A stretch of DNA of 64,000 nt from positions 310,001-374,000 of the forward strand of contig VZRN01001189.1 of the NCBI GenBank assembly GCA_013397935.1. Direction: 5' to 3'. The position numbers were made by a program, and so were the translations under genes. The notes below the pieces were generated by a model that was given only the letters and a program-made list of their open reading frames with translations, was not told where the DNA came from and did no database searches. Position 1 is the stretch's first letter, and each line of letters begins with the position of its first letter. Shown one piece after another: positions 1 to 14,680 of the stretch. The stretch comes from Dasyornis broadbenti. Taxonomy: Eukaryota > Chordata > Aves > Passeriformes > Dasyornithidae.

Positions 1-3000
1 ATGGGTTGTGCTCAGCACAGTGAGTCTGCATTCAGCCCACTCAGCCGTGCTCTGTGTTTGTTTTAGTGTTTGCAGAGTCAGCCTCTGGGGCATTAACTCC
101 AGAGGAGATTTTTGTCTGCTAACCAAAATAGAAATTGCCTAGTTTGGGAGTGGGCCGCAATCCCTTCAGAAAACTTATCTTTAATATGTTTCCTGTAATC
201 ACATCTTAAAAACACAGACACTTCCAAAATGTTCTTCAGTTTTTCACCTTGGTCTTTCTCACACAGGCATTAATCATCCATTTCTCTATTTAAGTGCAGA
301 GCACAACGTATTGCAGTGAAGAACTGACTTCTCATGCCTGGCGAAAAAAATGAGTGGATTTTACGGTGAAATTCCTATTGCTCTGGGGAGCAGTGATCAT
401 GCCGAAAAAATGTTCACTGACCTGTGTGACACAGGTGCCGTCTGTGTCAGGATTTTGGTGGAGTTAACCCCTGGAAGTTCGCTTTGCACAACATCCTATC
501 TTACAGTGCAAAGCTACAGTGCTGGCTTGGTAATCATTAGATTCTTATGTGTGTGCTGGCCTGGCTTGTGCAGGGCATGATGTACTGAATTTTTGAGGTG
601 CTTGGTTTTTGCCTGCTGTAGTTTGGTGAAAGCACTGGGGCTTATCCCAGTGAGCCTTAGCACTGGGTATGTTTAATCCAACTTGCAGTTATGAAAATGC
701 TGGTTCCTGCACCATCACCTTAGGGATGAATGAAGAAAAGATGTCTAAATATTATTTCCCTCCCTCTGGAAGTGATTGGTTGGGTGGCTGGGTGAATTGT
801 TCAGTGGGGTGGGTATTAATGCGTTTCACATCACTTACATAAATGTTGTGCTGATTTTTAACCCAAATTTTTAATTCTTTGATCTTTTTCTTTGTCTAAA
901 CTGCTTTCTTTCTTCTAATTCTTCTACTGGCTTTTTGTCTGGAAAGAAGGTATTTACTAAATTCTGAATTCTTATTACAGTTGTTCAGTAGGGAGTGCCT
1001 CAGCGCCTTGTTCCATCATTTGGGCTGCTTATTCTTTACCCACTTCACCCCTTCCATCACGATCTGCCTCTCTGACCCATGGGGTGAGCCCACAGCAGCA
1101 GCAGCAAGCTGGACCTGAACTTTGGCTTTCTGTGCAATCCTGGGCTCAGGCATAAGGGCTTGGAAGGGAGAGGTGGTTTCTGGTGGGCATGAACTCTCTG
1201 GCTCACCAGGCTGTAGAGGCAAGGTCCAAAATCCTGAGGAGGCTGAAGCAGGATTTGTTTTCTGTACCTCTTGTGTTGCCATAAGCAACCTTGGTGTGTC
1301 ATACAGCAAGATCCGTTCTTTGGATTTTAACCTGCCTCTAGCTGCAGAGGGGTCAAGCACAGAATATAGTCTGGCTGCTGGAGAACCTTCATGCTCCTGG
1401 GCAGCCTCCCTGTGTTTCAGCTGGAAGCTTCATATGTTCAACACAAATATTGCTAAATAGGAATTTCAAGGTAGCAGATTTGTAGAGGTGGTGGCGGAAG
1501 GTAGAAGTGGTCTTCAATTTGCAAAAATCTTGGACTGCAGTAAGGCTGTGGCCCAGGATGTTTAAATATTTAACATGAAAACAACAGGCTGGCAGCCTGC
1601 AGTATTGAAGACGTAAAAATTAAAATGCAACCATGTTTGATGGAGTTACCGAAAGTAATAATAAAAATGTAATTACTTCTGATGAAGCAAATATTCTATT
1701 AAGTAAAGAATATGGTAACTCTTAATTGATTTGGGTAACCTAGGTAATTTAAAATTAGTTATATTTCTTAGAGCTCAATATGCAAGTGAATTGGAGATTA
1801 TATACAGTTAATATTTGCAGGCTAGACAACCAGTAATTTAAGTGGATTATGATCAAACCCAAATCCTTGAAGTAGTTATGGCCGTTGTCCTCTTTGGGGT
1901 CAGTTTAACTCAGGTTTGACATTGAGACCTCAGTTTCAAGAAGCACTGAGCTGTTAGGTGACTGGGTATAAGTGTTTTGCGGTTTTTCATATCTCTTGTG
2001 TGGCCTGAATGCATTCACACTTTAACTCCACAGGTACAGAAGTAGAATGGGAACAGTTTATTTTCAGGTTTAACACAATTTAATTGAAACAATAATAGAG
2101 CCCTTACTTTTCTACTGAATTTCAGACTGTTGATGTTGAGAAGACACACTTCTTTCAAAGCTACTATTCTATTGAATTTGATGCTGAACTTCAGTCAAGA
2201 ACCAACTCATTTATAAAACAGAAGCTATATTACCAACTGACCAATCAACTGCCATGACGGAAGCAAAGAGTAGTTTCCCGTAACTTGTTTGAGTTATGAG
2301 CCCACAATTTCTCCAGACTCTTCTCTATACACATGGTTTAAAATATCCCAACACCCAAAGCACTGAAAAACACAGAAAAGAAAAGAAAATAAACATGCAA
2401 CATTATTTCTGGCAGATCTCTTTAAAAGACAAAGAAGTCTGATGTGAGGTAAAGCAGGATGAGACATGCTAAGCAAATTTCAATTGACAGATGTAGCTGG
2501 TATGGAATTCACTGCAGCTGTGTCTGTAACAGGAATGAACTTGGCCAGACAATTACACTCCATTTTAATAGAAAATAATGAATATTGATTAAGTCTGTCA
2601 CAGGTGTTGCTGCACCCTGCAGCAGTAGCCAGAGGAGGTAGAAGTGCAGTAGGGCACGTAGGAGGTGGTCCTGCCTTCCTGCTGTATTGGCCTCATGGTG
2701 CTGCTCTGCCCCAGGGCTCAACCCAGGCAAGCTGGGCTTGGTGTGAATCTGGGGCTGCTCTGTCCTGGGGCTCCCCTGGGCTTTGGGCTGGGAAATGGAA
2801 AAACTGGGGCCATCTCTGTGACTGAGGAGGAGGGTCAGTATAAAAGGCTGGGTTTTTCTCTGAGTGCTAGAGATGAGGGGATTAATATTTGAGCTGTCTG
2901 AATAAATGGGAAGAAATACCTTACGGAAAGACTGGAGTGCTTATAGTCTGGTAGCTGCTGGACAACCTAAGAGAGGTTGACTTTCTAATGGACTTGGGCA

Positions 3001-3459
3001 TTACTAAAAGGAGCCTATATGTGTCTGCTATGGAACTGCTGAGCATGGAATATTTATTGTTAGCTGAGCTATAATCAGAGCTATAGTGAGTTTAAAAATA
3101 GTATGGCCTGCTGAGAGAAAAAGGTAAGAGTATGTATTAATATATTGTATTTATACCCACAGCATGCTTTTCTTCTGGGAGGTGAGTTTTAATTACAGTA
3201 CATTACACACATGGCACAGATTTTGGAGACACCTGCATGGCTCTGAGGATGAGGGACAGAGTGCCGTGGCTGGGGAGATGCTTGGGAAGGTGTGGGAAAG
3301 CCAGAGGTGGCTGTAGGCAGGGAAGGGGCAGTGGGTCCCTGCAAGACGTTTCTTGTGCTATAATGAAGTGGGATTTAAATTTAGGACTCGTATGCAACCC
3401 AATGTCAAGTCAGAAATGTGTGGTTGAAAGTGTATAATCAGCTCCAAGTGGCTGCCTTG
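1..3459. other. non-coding stretch, no gene recognised
   Basis: The sequence is AT-leaning with few CpG dinucleotides. Short open frames occur on both strands (for example 1016-1360 minus and 1122-1460 plus), but they overlap each other and resemble no known protein. No CR1 or LTR similarity was seen. This is intergenic or intronic DNA. Confidence 0.7.
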
Positions 3460-4020
3460 TAAATCTCAGGAGTGGAAACTGGCCTCAGGCTAGCAGCCGT
3501 CTCTGCCGCATCTCTGCTCGAGTGAACTTTAATTTGACTCTTTATCAAGAAAAGCAGTGAGAGAAAGAGGGGGGGAAAAAGATGAACACAGTGCGAGTTG
3601 CCCAAAATAGGCTTTGTATGGATAAAAGTGATTTTGCTGGAGACTTTGCAAAGAATTCTGTGTGCCCTCAAAGAAAAGCAAAGTGCTGTTACAAAGTGTA
3701 GCGGGAGAGGAAGGGCCAAGAGAAGCTCAGAGAATGCTCTTGTTCTGACTTTGGGAGCAGCTTTTGACTTTATTGGGTCAATGTGTGCACAGCACTTCCA
3801 AAAAAGAAGTGATGTCAAATTGGGCACTACAATCCGGGGCCAATCTGCAAAGCACTCCCTACCCTGTGCAGGGCTTTGTTTGCTTAAGCTGCTGCCAAAA
3901 CCACGACGAGCATCTCAGCAAATATCCGCAGTGGCTCTAAGGACCAGTGTGCTCGGAGCGTGCAGAGCTGCCCAGGGAAGGAGCACGGGCATTAAATGCT
4001 GTCTGAAATTTTGAGCAGCT
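3460..4020. promoter_or_regulatory. candidate conserved non-coding or regulatory block
   Basis: This block stands out from its flanks because it keeps a cluster of CpG dinucleotides, especially at about 3830-3990, in an otherwise CpG-poor region. It is also free of stops in one frame on each strand (3598-4014 plus, 3438-3827 minus), and neither frame resembles a known protein. CpG retention without coding similarity is often seen in vertebrate conserved regulatory DNA, but a cryptic exon or an old unrecognised repeat would look similar. Function is inferred only; conservation was not measured. Confidence 0.25.
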
Positions 4021-7000
4021 CCTGGCTAGGGAGATTTTTGTGATATTATAGTGTGAAGTCTTCATTATGAAAAGAGATTATTGATGTTGTGAAACTTAGA
4101 AAACCTCATCAAGTCTGCCTTGATTATATGTGGGTTTATTGTAATCTGCCACACTTGAGACCAGGGAATATTTTGAGCTAGCAGTTTTTCACAAGTCTCA
4201 AGACACTGTAAAAGAAAGAAAATATTAGTGTCAAATGGAAGTTTTATCTCAGGCCAGTTTACAATCAAGGGGACTATTTATTTTGGAGCAATGTGTTATT
4301 GATTTCAGGAGATGCTTCATGTTGTAGGTGCTATGCATAAACTTCTTCAGAAGAAAACGTTCACAGTGTCAGTGAACCAACCGAGATCTGAAACACAATT
4401 TGCTCTTAAAGGAGTACAGTTACTTTTTATAGTTGTGGTCTGGAAATATAGCTTTTTACCATTTTCATGGGCTTAATATTTGATATTTACAAACTCCAAG
4501 TTTTGCACATGTCCATATGTTGACAGCAAACATAAACATTTACATGAAGTAGCACTGAAAATCAGTATTCTTCACACTTTGGAAGGTGTCTGACTCCATT
4601 CTATTTTCCCTGAAGGGATATCAAAATAATTTTTAGAAAGGAAACTGGATATAAGAATAGTGGTTAGTGAGTATTCTCTATATATAGATCTACTAGAAAA
4701 ATTTCTGTTTTCCTTTTTTCCAGGAAAGCAAGGGTGACATAATCCCACTATGGGCACACATACAGTGTTCATGGCCTAGAATCCAAGCATGAAAATAAAC
4801 AGAAATCGAAGTAGCTCAGTCTGCTCAGCTTGCTAAAGAGAGTGTAGCTTGCAATACTCACTCAAAGAATTACAATCTGATCAGTGCTGTAATCTCTTCC
4901 CTTGTGAGTTCTTTTTCCTTACATATCATATAATTGTTTTTTCATCAAATCATCAAAATGATTGAGAAGGCAGAATGTACTGAGCATTTCCAAACAGTAG
5001 AAATTATTTGTCTGCCTGCCCTGTCTGGTGGTTTCAGTTGAGTCATGGCATGACCAGTGTTGGCAGGAGGAACCTCTGTACTCAACCTGCCAAAGACATG
5101 AACTTGCACACAAGCTGTGTTGTGTCTTTGCTACACATTTTCACACCTTTGAACAGTAAAAGAAAGCTGGCACAAAAACAACTATAAACTGTGAAACTCC
5201 AAAATATCAGGAAAGAATATGCATGAGTTATTTTTGAAGCATTTGCCACCACCTCTTTTGTTAGGGGAAGGGTAGTTGTGAGCTTCTGAGAGGTGCTCTG
5301 ATGGATGCTGAAGCCTGTTATAAAGCTTTTTGTTCGAAAAGAAATCTTAGCTAATGTAAACCATTGGAAGAAGTGTTTGCAATAAACTTAAACATAAACA
5401 TAGCTTTTGCTGTCTTCTGATCTCAGAAGCCTTCCTTTCTCTCTAACTCTGGCTGTTTACTAAACTTTTTTGTACTGAAACTAGGTAAGTGGTTACAAAA
5501 AGCTATTTTTTCCCTTTGACATTCATATTGGAGGAGACAACTGTTAATATCCCTTTATCTTAAAGCTAATTAGAGCCAGTAATGAAGTCTTTGTTCCTGT
5601 ATGCTGTCTCTCTTATAACGATGAGAATTACATAAGGGTGGTGGCATCTGTCTGGGAGTTTGGGATGCTGACAGACATGGCCTTAAAGCTGAGGTCTGTT
5701 TGAGCCATGGATGCAGTTGGATCTGTGCAGCTCCAGTGCCAGGGCCAGGCTGTCCCATGGCTCTTGGCTCAGGAACAGGCAGGGTCCGGTGCCCGCGGGA
5801 GGAACCAGCACGGACACTGAATCCAAAATCATCATCTGCCTCTGTGTTGCAGGGTGAGCCATCCTCATTTCCAGGTCAAGTGTAACGTCTGGAGAAAAGG
5901 TTGCTGATATAATGAAAAGAGATGTAAAAAGTCTACCAACATAGATTGCTGCCCATTGCTGCTGTGCTCTTCACTCCTTTAGCTGTGTGGGGCTGCCTGA
6001 TGGTGTCCAGGTCCCTGAGCTCCTGGTGGGAGTGGGTGAAGAAAAAAAATAGATATGGGGGTGTAGTGGGTTGAATGTGTGTAGGAAATGTGTGAGTACA
6101 ACTGAGTACCAGGCTTTGTTCTCTAGAGTTCAGTGTTTTTGAAGGAAGGTAGTAGATCTGAGAACCTGCTCCTCGATACTTCTTTTACTCAGTCAATGGG
6201 AAATGAAATGGGAAATGAAGCTGCCACTTTGAGTAAGTTATTTTAAAGCTGAAAGCTTTGAAGGTCAGCCCCAGTGGAGTGACATTTTAGCCAAGGGCAG
6301 GAGAGATCATTCAGTAAGTGAAGCAGGGAGTTGTGACCTTAATGGAGTCGTAAAAGTAGAACAAGACAGAATGGAAGTGAGTTCCCATATCCAAGGAAAG
6401 GGTTTATATTAAATCAAGGACAGAACAAGCAGTGAAGAAAGAAGTGTGAATGCTTCCGTCTTTTTTTGTCATAAAAAGCAGTTTTGCAATTGACTTAATT
6501 TTTTTCAAAATTAGTTCCTCTTTGGTAACCATCATTAAAACAAGCTCTATCTTCAAATACTCCAAATCCTACAATCTTGTCTGATGTAGGCTGCTTCAAG
6601 TGTGCTGAAATTTCTTTGGAGGAGTGCAGTGGGGCAGTTCACAATTAAAACAGTGTGACAAGAGCAGCAATGCTCTGATGGCCAGAATCTCCAAATTGAG
6701 ATGTCTTCTTTTAAAGATGTTTCAGGTTTATAAGTGGTATAAAGGGCCTGTAGAGCACTGCTTGTATTAAATGCTCTGGAAATGCAAACAGCACACAGAA
6801 GGGTATCATCCCTGGGTGAAAGTACATTGCATGTACTTGAAACATCTTTGTTGCTTGGACACAGGTGGAATCCCCCTTAATCCCTCCTGCTGTATTGTAG
6901 TCAAACTTATGTAAGGTGTCTTACTTGCAATTTCTTTTCTATTAAGGACAATGAAAATATTTTTTTACCTCTTACCATGTTTAATTTTTGCTTCCAGCTG

Positions 7001-10000
7001 AAATGTAAGCTTTCCAGACACGTGGCGTAGTGCGTCTAAAACAGGATTTTTTTCAGGCTTTAAAAAAAATTCTAAATAATTACTGTTGTTTATGTTTAAA
7101 TTCTTTAATACCTACCTCTTCAAAGAATCCCATGAGTGATGTGAGAAACATGGATTATGATGAAAGTATTAACTCACCTTCCTAATGGAGATCAGTGCAC
7201 CAGATATTGGTGCTCCTTCTGGTCAACAGGAAGAAGCTGAATGACTTTGGTAGACTGACCGGTCCTCTTAATTAAATTTAAACTTTCTTCCTTGTTCCCT
7301 AGGCCACATTTCTCTCACAAGCAGTACTTGCTTGGTTGGTTGTATTTGCTTTGTTATCTCTTAGTGTAGCTGGTTGTAAAATGTGTCATGTGAAGTCATG
7401 TAGATCTTGGAAAGTACTTGCTTGTGCTTCCTTTATCGTTTAAGGAAAAAGGACTTATGTGCCTCCTCATAATCAGGCTGTTTGAGTGTGAAAAATGTAC
7501 CTTCAGTAGACTACTAATAGCTTGTTCTGTTCTTAATAGTCCTTTAATCTTTGCTTCTTGTAGGATTAATTATTAAAACTCTCTTCATGCTCCTGCCTGC
7601 AGTTGATATAAGCTATTGCCTTTGTGTTTCACCCAGCCACCGGGCAGGTCCTCCTGCTCCTGCACTGCTGCAAGTTGGAAGCAACCTGGTTTGGGGAATT
7701 TTGGACAGAGGGAGACAGGCACATGCTGTCTTCATCTCACTCCCTTGCTGCCTGCTGAGACTCTTTGCTTTCAGGGCTGTATAAAAGCCTGTTTTCACAT
7801 GTTCTGCCCTGGGTGCAGCTTTACGTTGTCTAACAGCAAAACAAGGACAGAACAGGAGATTTTTTTATGCTGAGAAGAATTTTAATTGATTGTAATCACA
7901 GAAGTAGAGGGCTTGGGGGTTGGAGGGTCACTGGTGATTAGTGACAGCGCTACAGTACTGAAGCTGATATGAAGTTCCTGGGAAAACAGAGAAGTGGGAG
8001 CTGCAGAAGAAAACCTGTCGGTGCTTTGGTGTATTATGGGAAAGATCCCTCACAAAACCAGCTGGACTATGATGATTTGAGATTCAGAGGGGAGGGGAAT
8101 TTGTTTTTCATCGCATTTGCTCATTACCCGTAAAATACAGAATGGGGTTTTGAGATAAAAAAAAATCAGATCCTGCCATAGTGCAACATTTTCAGTCTTT
8201 ACATATGTGAATCCCCATTGTTGTGAGGAGGTCTGTGAGAATCTCCCTGGGAATGGTGTAAATGTCCTGCTCGAATTGAGAATGGTCATGTTAGCCTATA
8301 TGTGGGGGGTTTGAATATCTCTAGGAGGTGATGCCCCTCTGTTAGAACTGTGTGCCTGCCCACATTAGCCTGTTTTGTTCAGGGCTTCTGGCTGCATTGC
8401 TCTTTGCTTTGACCGTTTTCCCCTTTACAAGGAAGTGCTGAGGATGAGGGAGTGTTCTCACATGGTGTCTGCTTTAGGACCCTCGCAGGAGTTCAGACAA
8501 CCTAATATGTGTTTGAAAAGAGCCAGAAACCCAATCGCTCGCTGCTTACGCATGTAACCTTGCACAGGAAAGGCTCACGGGGGAAAGTCAAAGAACTTAA
8601 AGGGAAATTATATACCAGCTCAGCTTTAGAAGCATTAGACAGCTTTCTTCTTCCTTATCAAAGAGTGATAATCAACTTTCTTCTTAGTGACAGAAGTAGC
8701 TGTAAAATAGTTCTTTTCTCTTCCACCCTGCCTTTTTTCTTGTGAATTTCTTTAAAGTTTGTTTTCCTTGTATGTACACAACTGCTTCACTGTGTGACTT
8801 GATGGAAAGACTCTTTCCTGAAATAGCCATTTAAGAAGTCTGTAAAGCTTTTGTTGTCATACACAGAACTGCACTTGCTTACTATTTTAATATTTAGCTA
8901 AAATTCTGGAGTTTTTGTCTTGAAATAATTCATACAATTAAGATATAGGATAAGGAAATGCAATGTCAAAAATATAATCCTGAGAGGTTATTAATTCTTG
9001 CAAAGAAACAAACTCCTGAGTGTAAATTTTTTAAGTGCACTGGGAAATGATACCTAAGAGAGAAGTACAGGGTGCAGCAGCTCCTTGTCTAGGTCAAGCA
9101 TAAGTCATTTGCTTGGGACTGACAATCAGCCTATAGATTTCTCCAAATAGAATGTTTCTCTTAAAGATATTGCCTGTTTCAGGTTAACAAAATCAAATGG
9201 ATTGCTTGATTTCTAAGAGCAGCATATGTTGAGAAATCTCTCAGGTCTGTTCTGAGAGCTATTGAATTTTCAGTTCAATGGGAATTAGGCACCTGAAGAA
9301 CTTCAGAAATCTGACTTTTAATTTGCTCTTTAAGCAGGGCGTGAGGAATCGGTGCTGTGGGTTGGGTGCTTCCTTTTCAGTTTTGTTCCTAGAAGGTTTA
9401 GATGAGAGTGTAGGGATGAGCCCTGCAACTGCCTTTGGAGTTCAGGGGTGTGTATGTTTTTGAAGTAGGTTGTTGTTTTTTTTAATATTACTTCTGTGAT
9501 GTCAAACAAAATCTTTTTTGAAGAGAGGAGTAAGACCATGCAGTAGGATATGCTGGATGAGTCCCTGTGCTTGGCTTCCCATACAGGTGAGGGTGTCTAG
9601 TCTGTTTTGTGCTTATCATGAGAACAGGACCCAAATTAAGACACATCTTGGTAGCTGATTTTAATTAAAGTCCAAATTGCTGTAAGGAATTTATTATTTT
9701 CTGATTGAACAGAGTTCTGCTGTTAGGAAGTGACTGCATCAAGCTAATTACGCTATGAGGATGAAAATGTATCATCTCAACCCTGGGCTTCAGCACTCAG
9801 TCCCTCATTGATTTTTAGTATATCAAATGCTTGCACCAGAAGTGCAGGGTCACAGGCACAAAATAATCTGTACGAATTATGAGCTTTGCCATTTCCTTTT
9901 TATTAGTAGTCGGGAAACTTACTCAATTACTGTTGCAACTAAGTAGAGTATGTTACTTTTTGATGTACGACGGGAGTGAGCTGCTTCTTGATATGGGTCA

Positions 10001-13000
10001 AATGTCTTCTCATGGTCCCAAATATGAGCTCCTTTAACAGTCTGTAACACTTCCGTACCTCTTTTATTGCCACAAGTGCTATCTCTGATGACCAGGATGT
10101 CAGAATGGATTCATTAAAACACAAGTCTTGTGTGTAAATCAATTTAAAATAAGTGAGGCAGTTGTAGTAGGTGGCCTTTTTTTTCTGCCCCATAAGGTCA
10201 TGAGAAGGAGATATCAAAGATAAGCACACAACATAGCCTTTAGCAAGGAAGAATACAGCAAAACACAGCTCTTCATTTTCTACAATCCTATTGCTCTCAG
10301 CCAGCAGTCCTGGATGATCTCTTCTATACTCCTCCCTCCATAGGGACACCTATTTGTTTTGCTTATGTGACCTTTTTTAGTTTGTCTTTCCATTATATTG
10401 TTCCCCACAAGGAGAGGGTGTTTTGCACAAGTTGTATCTGGAAAAAAAAAAATCTATGTTTAATTTCTTGTTTCTCTTAAAATCAGTAAAAGGTTTGGGT
10501 TGATCATCACAGCTTTCAAAGCAGTCAGTAAGGTTTCACCTGTTCACCAGAAGGAGAAACGCGTCACCCTCTGTCTTTGGTTTTGTTTGAATAATCACCG
10601 TGGGATTTTCTTGTCCCTTCTTTTCTTGTGAATTTCAAGCTGGGGAAAATGGGAATTTAAAATCATGCAAAAAGTGGTGGTTGTTTTAAAATATTCCTGT
10701 GTGTATTTCTCACAAATATAGCTTGTATACAAATTTGCAATGTACTATAGGTAATTGGCAATCTTCCATCCATACTCATGCTTGCTGTGCTTTCTCATAC
10801 TGCTCCCTCTTCCTTTGATATCTCTCCTGAATTTTGACCATGCAGAAGGTCAATTTTGCTGTTATCCACACCCATGCGTCCTCCTTTGTCTTACTATACT
10901 AGCAGGCGTGAGGGGTCATCTGGGTCTCACACTGTAAACGAGAAATAGAAATTACTTCCATTGGTCTGAAATATAGGAGAATAGAACAGTGGCCTTAAAA
11001 CTGGTATTAGTGGCTTCATTTTCTGTTGGGGGAAGACAACAAGATGGGCAGAGTAGCCCTGTTTTGCATCTGTCCTTGTTGCAGGATGCAGCTGATAGCA
11101 GTCAGTGCCAGCATAGTGGAAGAAAGTTCCCCAAAGATTCATCAGGCAATTTGCCTTTTCATTAGCACCTTCACCAGGAGAAAAAGACTGAAGCTGTGGG
11201 ACAGCTTCAGTCACATCACTCAGGTTAATACCCTTGATGGTTTATCATCCCTTTCCACTGGTTTAATGTTGAGTGACCAAAGCATCAGTGCCAGAATCCC
11301 TGCAATAGCAATGGTTTTTGTGCAGCCCTTCTTTGAGAGGTGACAGGAGACAGGTTGAGTGTCCCAAGCAGAGCCAGTGTGGCCTAAGTCTGTATCAGTC
11401 AGTTGTGACTGCTGATATTTTCTCAATCCAAATATGCTTTTTGTTCGCCAGCGAAACATTTTGTATTACTGTTTTTATTGTTGACAGTGTTTTATCCGTG
11501 TGTTTATCTGATATGACTCCAGGTAGTTTTGTTTGCTCTGGCCCATTAACTGGTGTGGATTTTTGTGTAGCAGTTCTTCATCTATTTTGACATGTGTATC
11601 TGTCATTTTTATCAATTTTTGCCAAGACCAGACTGGTAGAATCTTAATCACAGTATTTGTTCTGGAATTGCCTGTGTGAGTCCCTTCACAAGAATTCTCT
11701 TTCTCGGTGGCTGAACAGTGCTGTGTTTTCTGAAAAGGAAGATTTAATTTATTTATATGCTGGTTGAGCAATTTATTAAAATGCTGGCAATAGTCAGTCA
11801 CTTGTTAATTGTTTTTATCACATTCCAGTGCAAATACCCTGACTTATATCATGAGCTTGGCCAAGTGCTGGGCAAACTGAGAAAACCTTTGCTGCTGTCC
11901 TTGCAGAGCAAGTAGAGAAAGAGAAACCAAGACCCAGAGATCCAGACAAGTCAAGTTGTTTTGCTCATGGTCACATAGGAAGATTGTATCAGAGCTGGGA
12001 GTGACATGCAGGTCTCTGACTTTAAGCCTAAAGTATTGCTTTTATTCATTGCTCAACCCTCCTGATCTCAGCAACCAACACACACCCCCACAAGACATCA
12101 CTCTGATTTTAGTTATGAAAGGGTCTGTTAAATTTTTTAAGCTTTTCTGGTGTTCTCCACTATAATCTTTTCTGCCTCAGTAAGCCCAAATTTTCCTGTC
12201 TTTGTTTCTGTTAAAGCTGCCTGAAAAATATGTGTGGATGAGGACCTGGCACAGCCCAGCCAGATTTGGTTTTAAGGGTACATTTCTTGACTTACTCTTT
12301 TTAGTCCATTCAGAGTTTCTTTTGTGTTCAGTCCCTCCAAGAAAACCAATATCTCTAATTCTTTGCATCCTTAGTGGAAGGATTTAAGCAATCTGAGGCT
12401 CTGTCTGTCTGCTGGATTTACTGCTGATCTACTGGAAAATGTATTCTCTGTTTCTTACAGGTTTATAAAGATACTATTGGTTGATATCTGTTAGCTCCTG
12501 GACGTTAATGATTGTGGTCCTGATGAAGCTGGACATTGCCTTTACCATTTTAACTTGCTTCCAAGATTTTTGTGTCCTACTGTACTCAATCTTTAGCACT
12601 GGGAATAATCAGGCAAATGATCCTGCTCTTGCCTTTGGGCTTCCCCAGCATGTTGGAAGGTTTTGTCCCACTCACAACACCACCTTTGCTGCTCTGCCTG
12701 CAAGAAGGCATCTGTCTGCTTCCTTAGATGTGTTGCTCTTGGAAGGGGAGTAACGATGTGAGGTTTTCTCGCCCCTGTACAGCCCCACTGTGCTCCTTGT
12801 TCATGCCTCCTTCACCTGCTTCATTCATCCTTTGGTCTGCAGCTGCTTTAGAGTTGTTTCATGTCCATCTTCCTCTGCTGCTCTTCCTCTGAGAGGGCAG
12901 TGAAAGAATAATGGTAGTGTTGGAGAAATAAAAAACAATCTGGGAACTGAGACTGGGGGTAAAGGAAAGGTTGTAGATGAGAGAGGGGTGATGTAGCAGG

Positions 13001-14219
13001 ACAGAGCATGAACAGATTCTAAAAGTTTCTTCTTCTGCTTAACACATGTAAACCTGCAAAGTTTGTCACAATTCTAATCTCATTCGGGTACTTCAGTGAT
13101 GTGGACAAACTGTGTGAGTTTGTGTATGAGAGTTTGTTCTCTTTTTTGTTCTAAGTTATTATTTGGAGAGTTCTAAAGAGCCATGCTTGTGCTTTAGGCT
13201 AATAGCTATCCAAGGGATTAAAAATTGGGGGGAAAAATTATTTGAGTGCATTATTGCTTTATCTTCATTACTGCCAAAATCTGAAGGGTACTATTACTGC
13301 AAGCTGACTATATTAAGATGCATCTGATTTTCTTTTAATTAGTGAATTGTTACCTCCTGAAATACTGATTAATGCCAATTACAAATTGTTGTGTGATAGG
13401 TCTGATGTAGTACTGGCGCAATTCCTCTCTGTCTGAATAAAGGGAAAGGGGGAAAAGGAGTAAGTTAACAAGTTTGTTCTTGATGGTTTTGACTTCCTTA
13501 TGCACTTCTTTATTTGATTGGTATACAAAGGGATTCAAATACCATGGCTGCTGTTGAAGGTTACTTTGGGATAGCTCTGTTCCCTAGCCCTCAATAATTC
13601 TTCCTGTTCAAAAGAGTGTGGCGCTTACGAGTCTGACTGCTGTGTTAAGCAAAGTTGTAGGCAATGGGGAACACTGGAGTTTCTGTGTCAGTCCTGATGA
13701 CAGCCTTCAAAGCCCCAGAAAGTGATGAAGGGACAAATCCTCACAGGGGTTGGCTTCTGATGCTGAAAGAAAAATTCACATGTTGTCCCTGAGTGTACTT
13801 GACACATCTGGTGCAATATTTTTTTACATTGGACATGGCATTTACGGTTGATGACCTCTTGGGTCAGTAAACAGGAGGTGGAAAACAGGGCTTCTGGAGC
13901 TAAATACAGTAACTTCAACAAGTTAAAATAAGATGTTTGACCCTAGCAGACTGACCTGTCTACTTTAGAAACAGCAGGCCTTCTAACACATTGCAGTGGC
14001 TTATGTAATAATCAGTGAAAATAGGTAAAACATACATAAATTTTAAAAATTGGCGTGCCATTGTCATTATTTTACATACAATTTGAAAGGCAAATAATGT
14101 TTTTATAGTAATTTCCTCTATTCTCTGCAGCTTTCATTCTTGGCTGTCAGTAAATGGTTCATTAAGAGCTAATATTAAATTCGCTAGTGTATAAAAGGAA
14201 TGGGCCCCTGAGCCACTGA
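4021..14219. other. long non-coding stretch, no gene recognised
   Basis: About 10 kb with only short, unrecognised open frames on both strands. The longest, at 9939-10349 on the minus strand, has no family resemblance and no initiation or splice context that supports it. A small GC-rich patch with a few CpGs lies at about 5700-5830. A 12-bp unit is tandemly doubled at about 6196-6219. No recognisable transposon, RNA gene or exon was seen. Confidence 0.65.
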
Positions 14220-14680
14220 TTAAAAAGCAAGGTAGAGAAGGCCAAATCATTTAATTGGAAGCATGAGAGCTGTTAATCCTTTTATTTTCCTCCAGTCAGC
14301 AAATTGCTGTTAAAATAAAAGAACGAGAACGGCTGTGCTTTTTCAGAACACAAAAAGTTTGTGAAGAAATCCTTCAGGCCCTCCTGACTCGGCCCTAGTG
14401 AATGCAGAATAATTCACTGGAAGGGACAGTTATGACACATCAGAAATGCTTCAATATTGCAGAATGTAAATATGGAGGTTTGAAAAAGAGGAAATGACAG
14501 ATAATGCACACTTGTGACCGTATGTGTGACTTAGCGACTTTTGGTAGTGACATTAATGTTTTGAGAAGCATTTAACAGCATCTCTTGAAATATTTTTTTG
14601 GACAACTGGCAACCAGAAAAAATGGCGAGATGTTTTTCACCTCCTGATTCACCCCTCCCTTGATGACATTGTATTTTGTT
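14220..14680. promoter_or_regulatory. candidate conserved non-coding block
   Basis: An AT-rich segment with several retained CpGs (near 14320-14335, 14390, 14519 and 14533) and no usable open frame. It was picked because it is complex, non-repetitive sequence that looks different from its flanks. That is a weak, subjective criterion, and only a multi-species alignment could settle it. Confidence 0.2.

Noticed and set aside
9939..10349. 136-codon minus-strand open frame
   Set aside because: No known protein resemblance, and nothing supports a start or splice sites.
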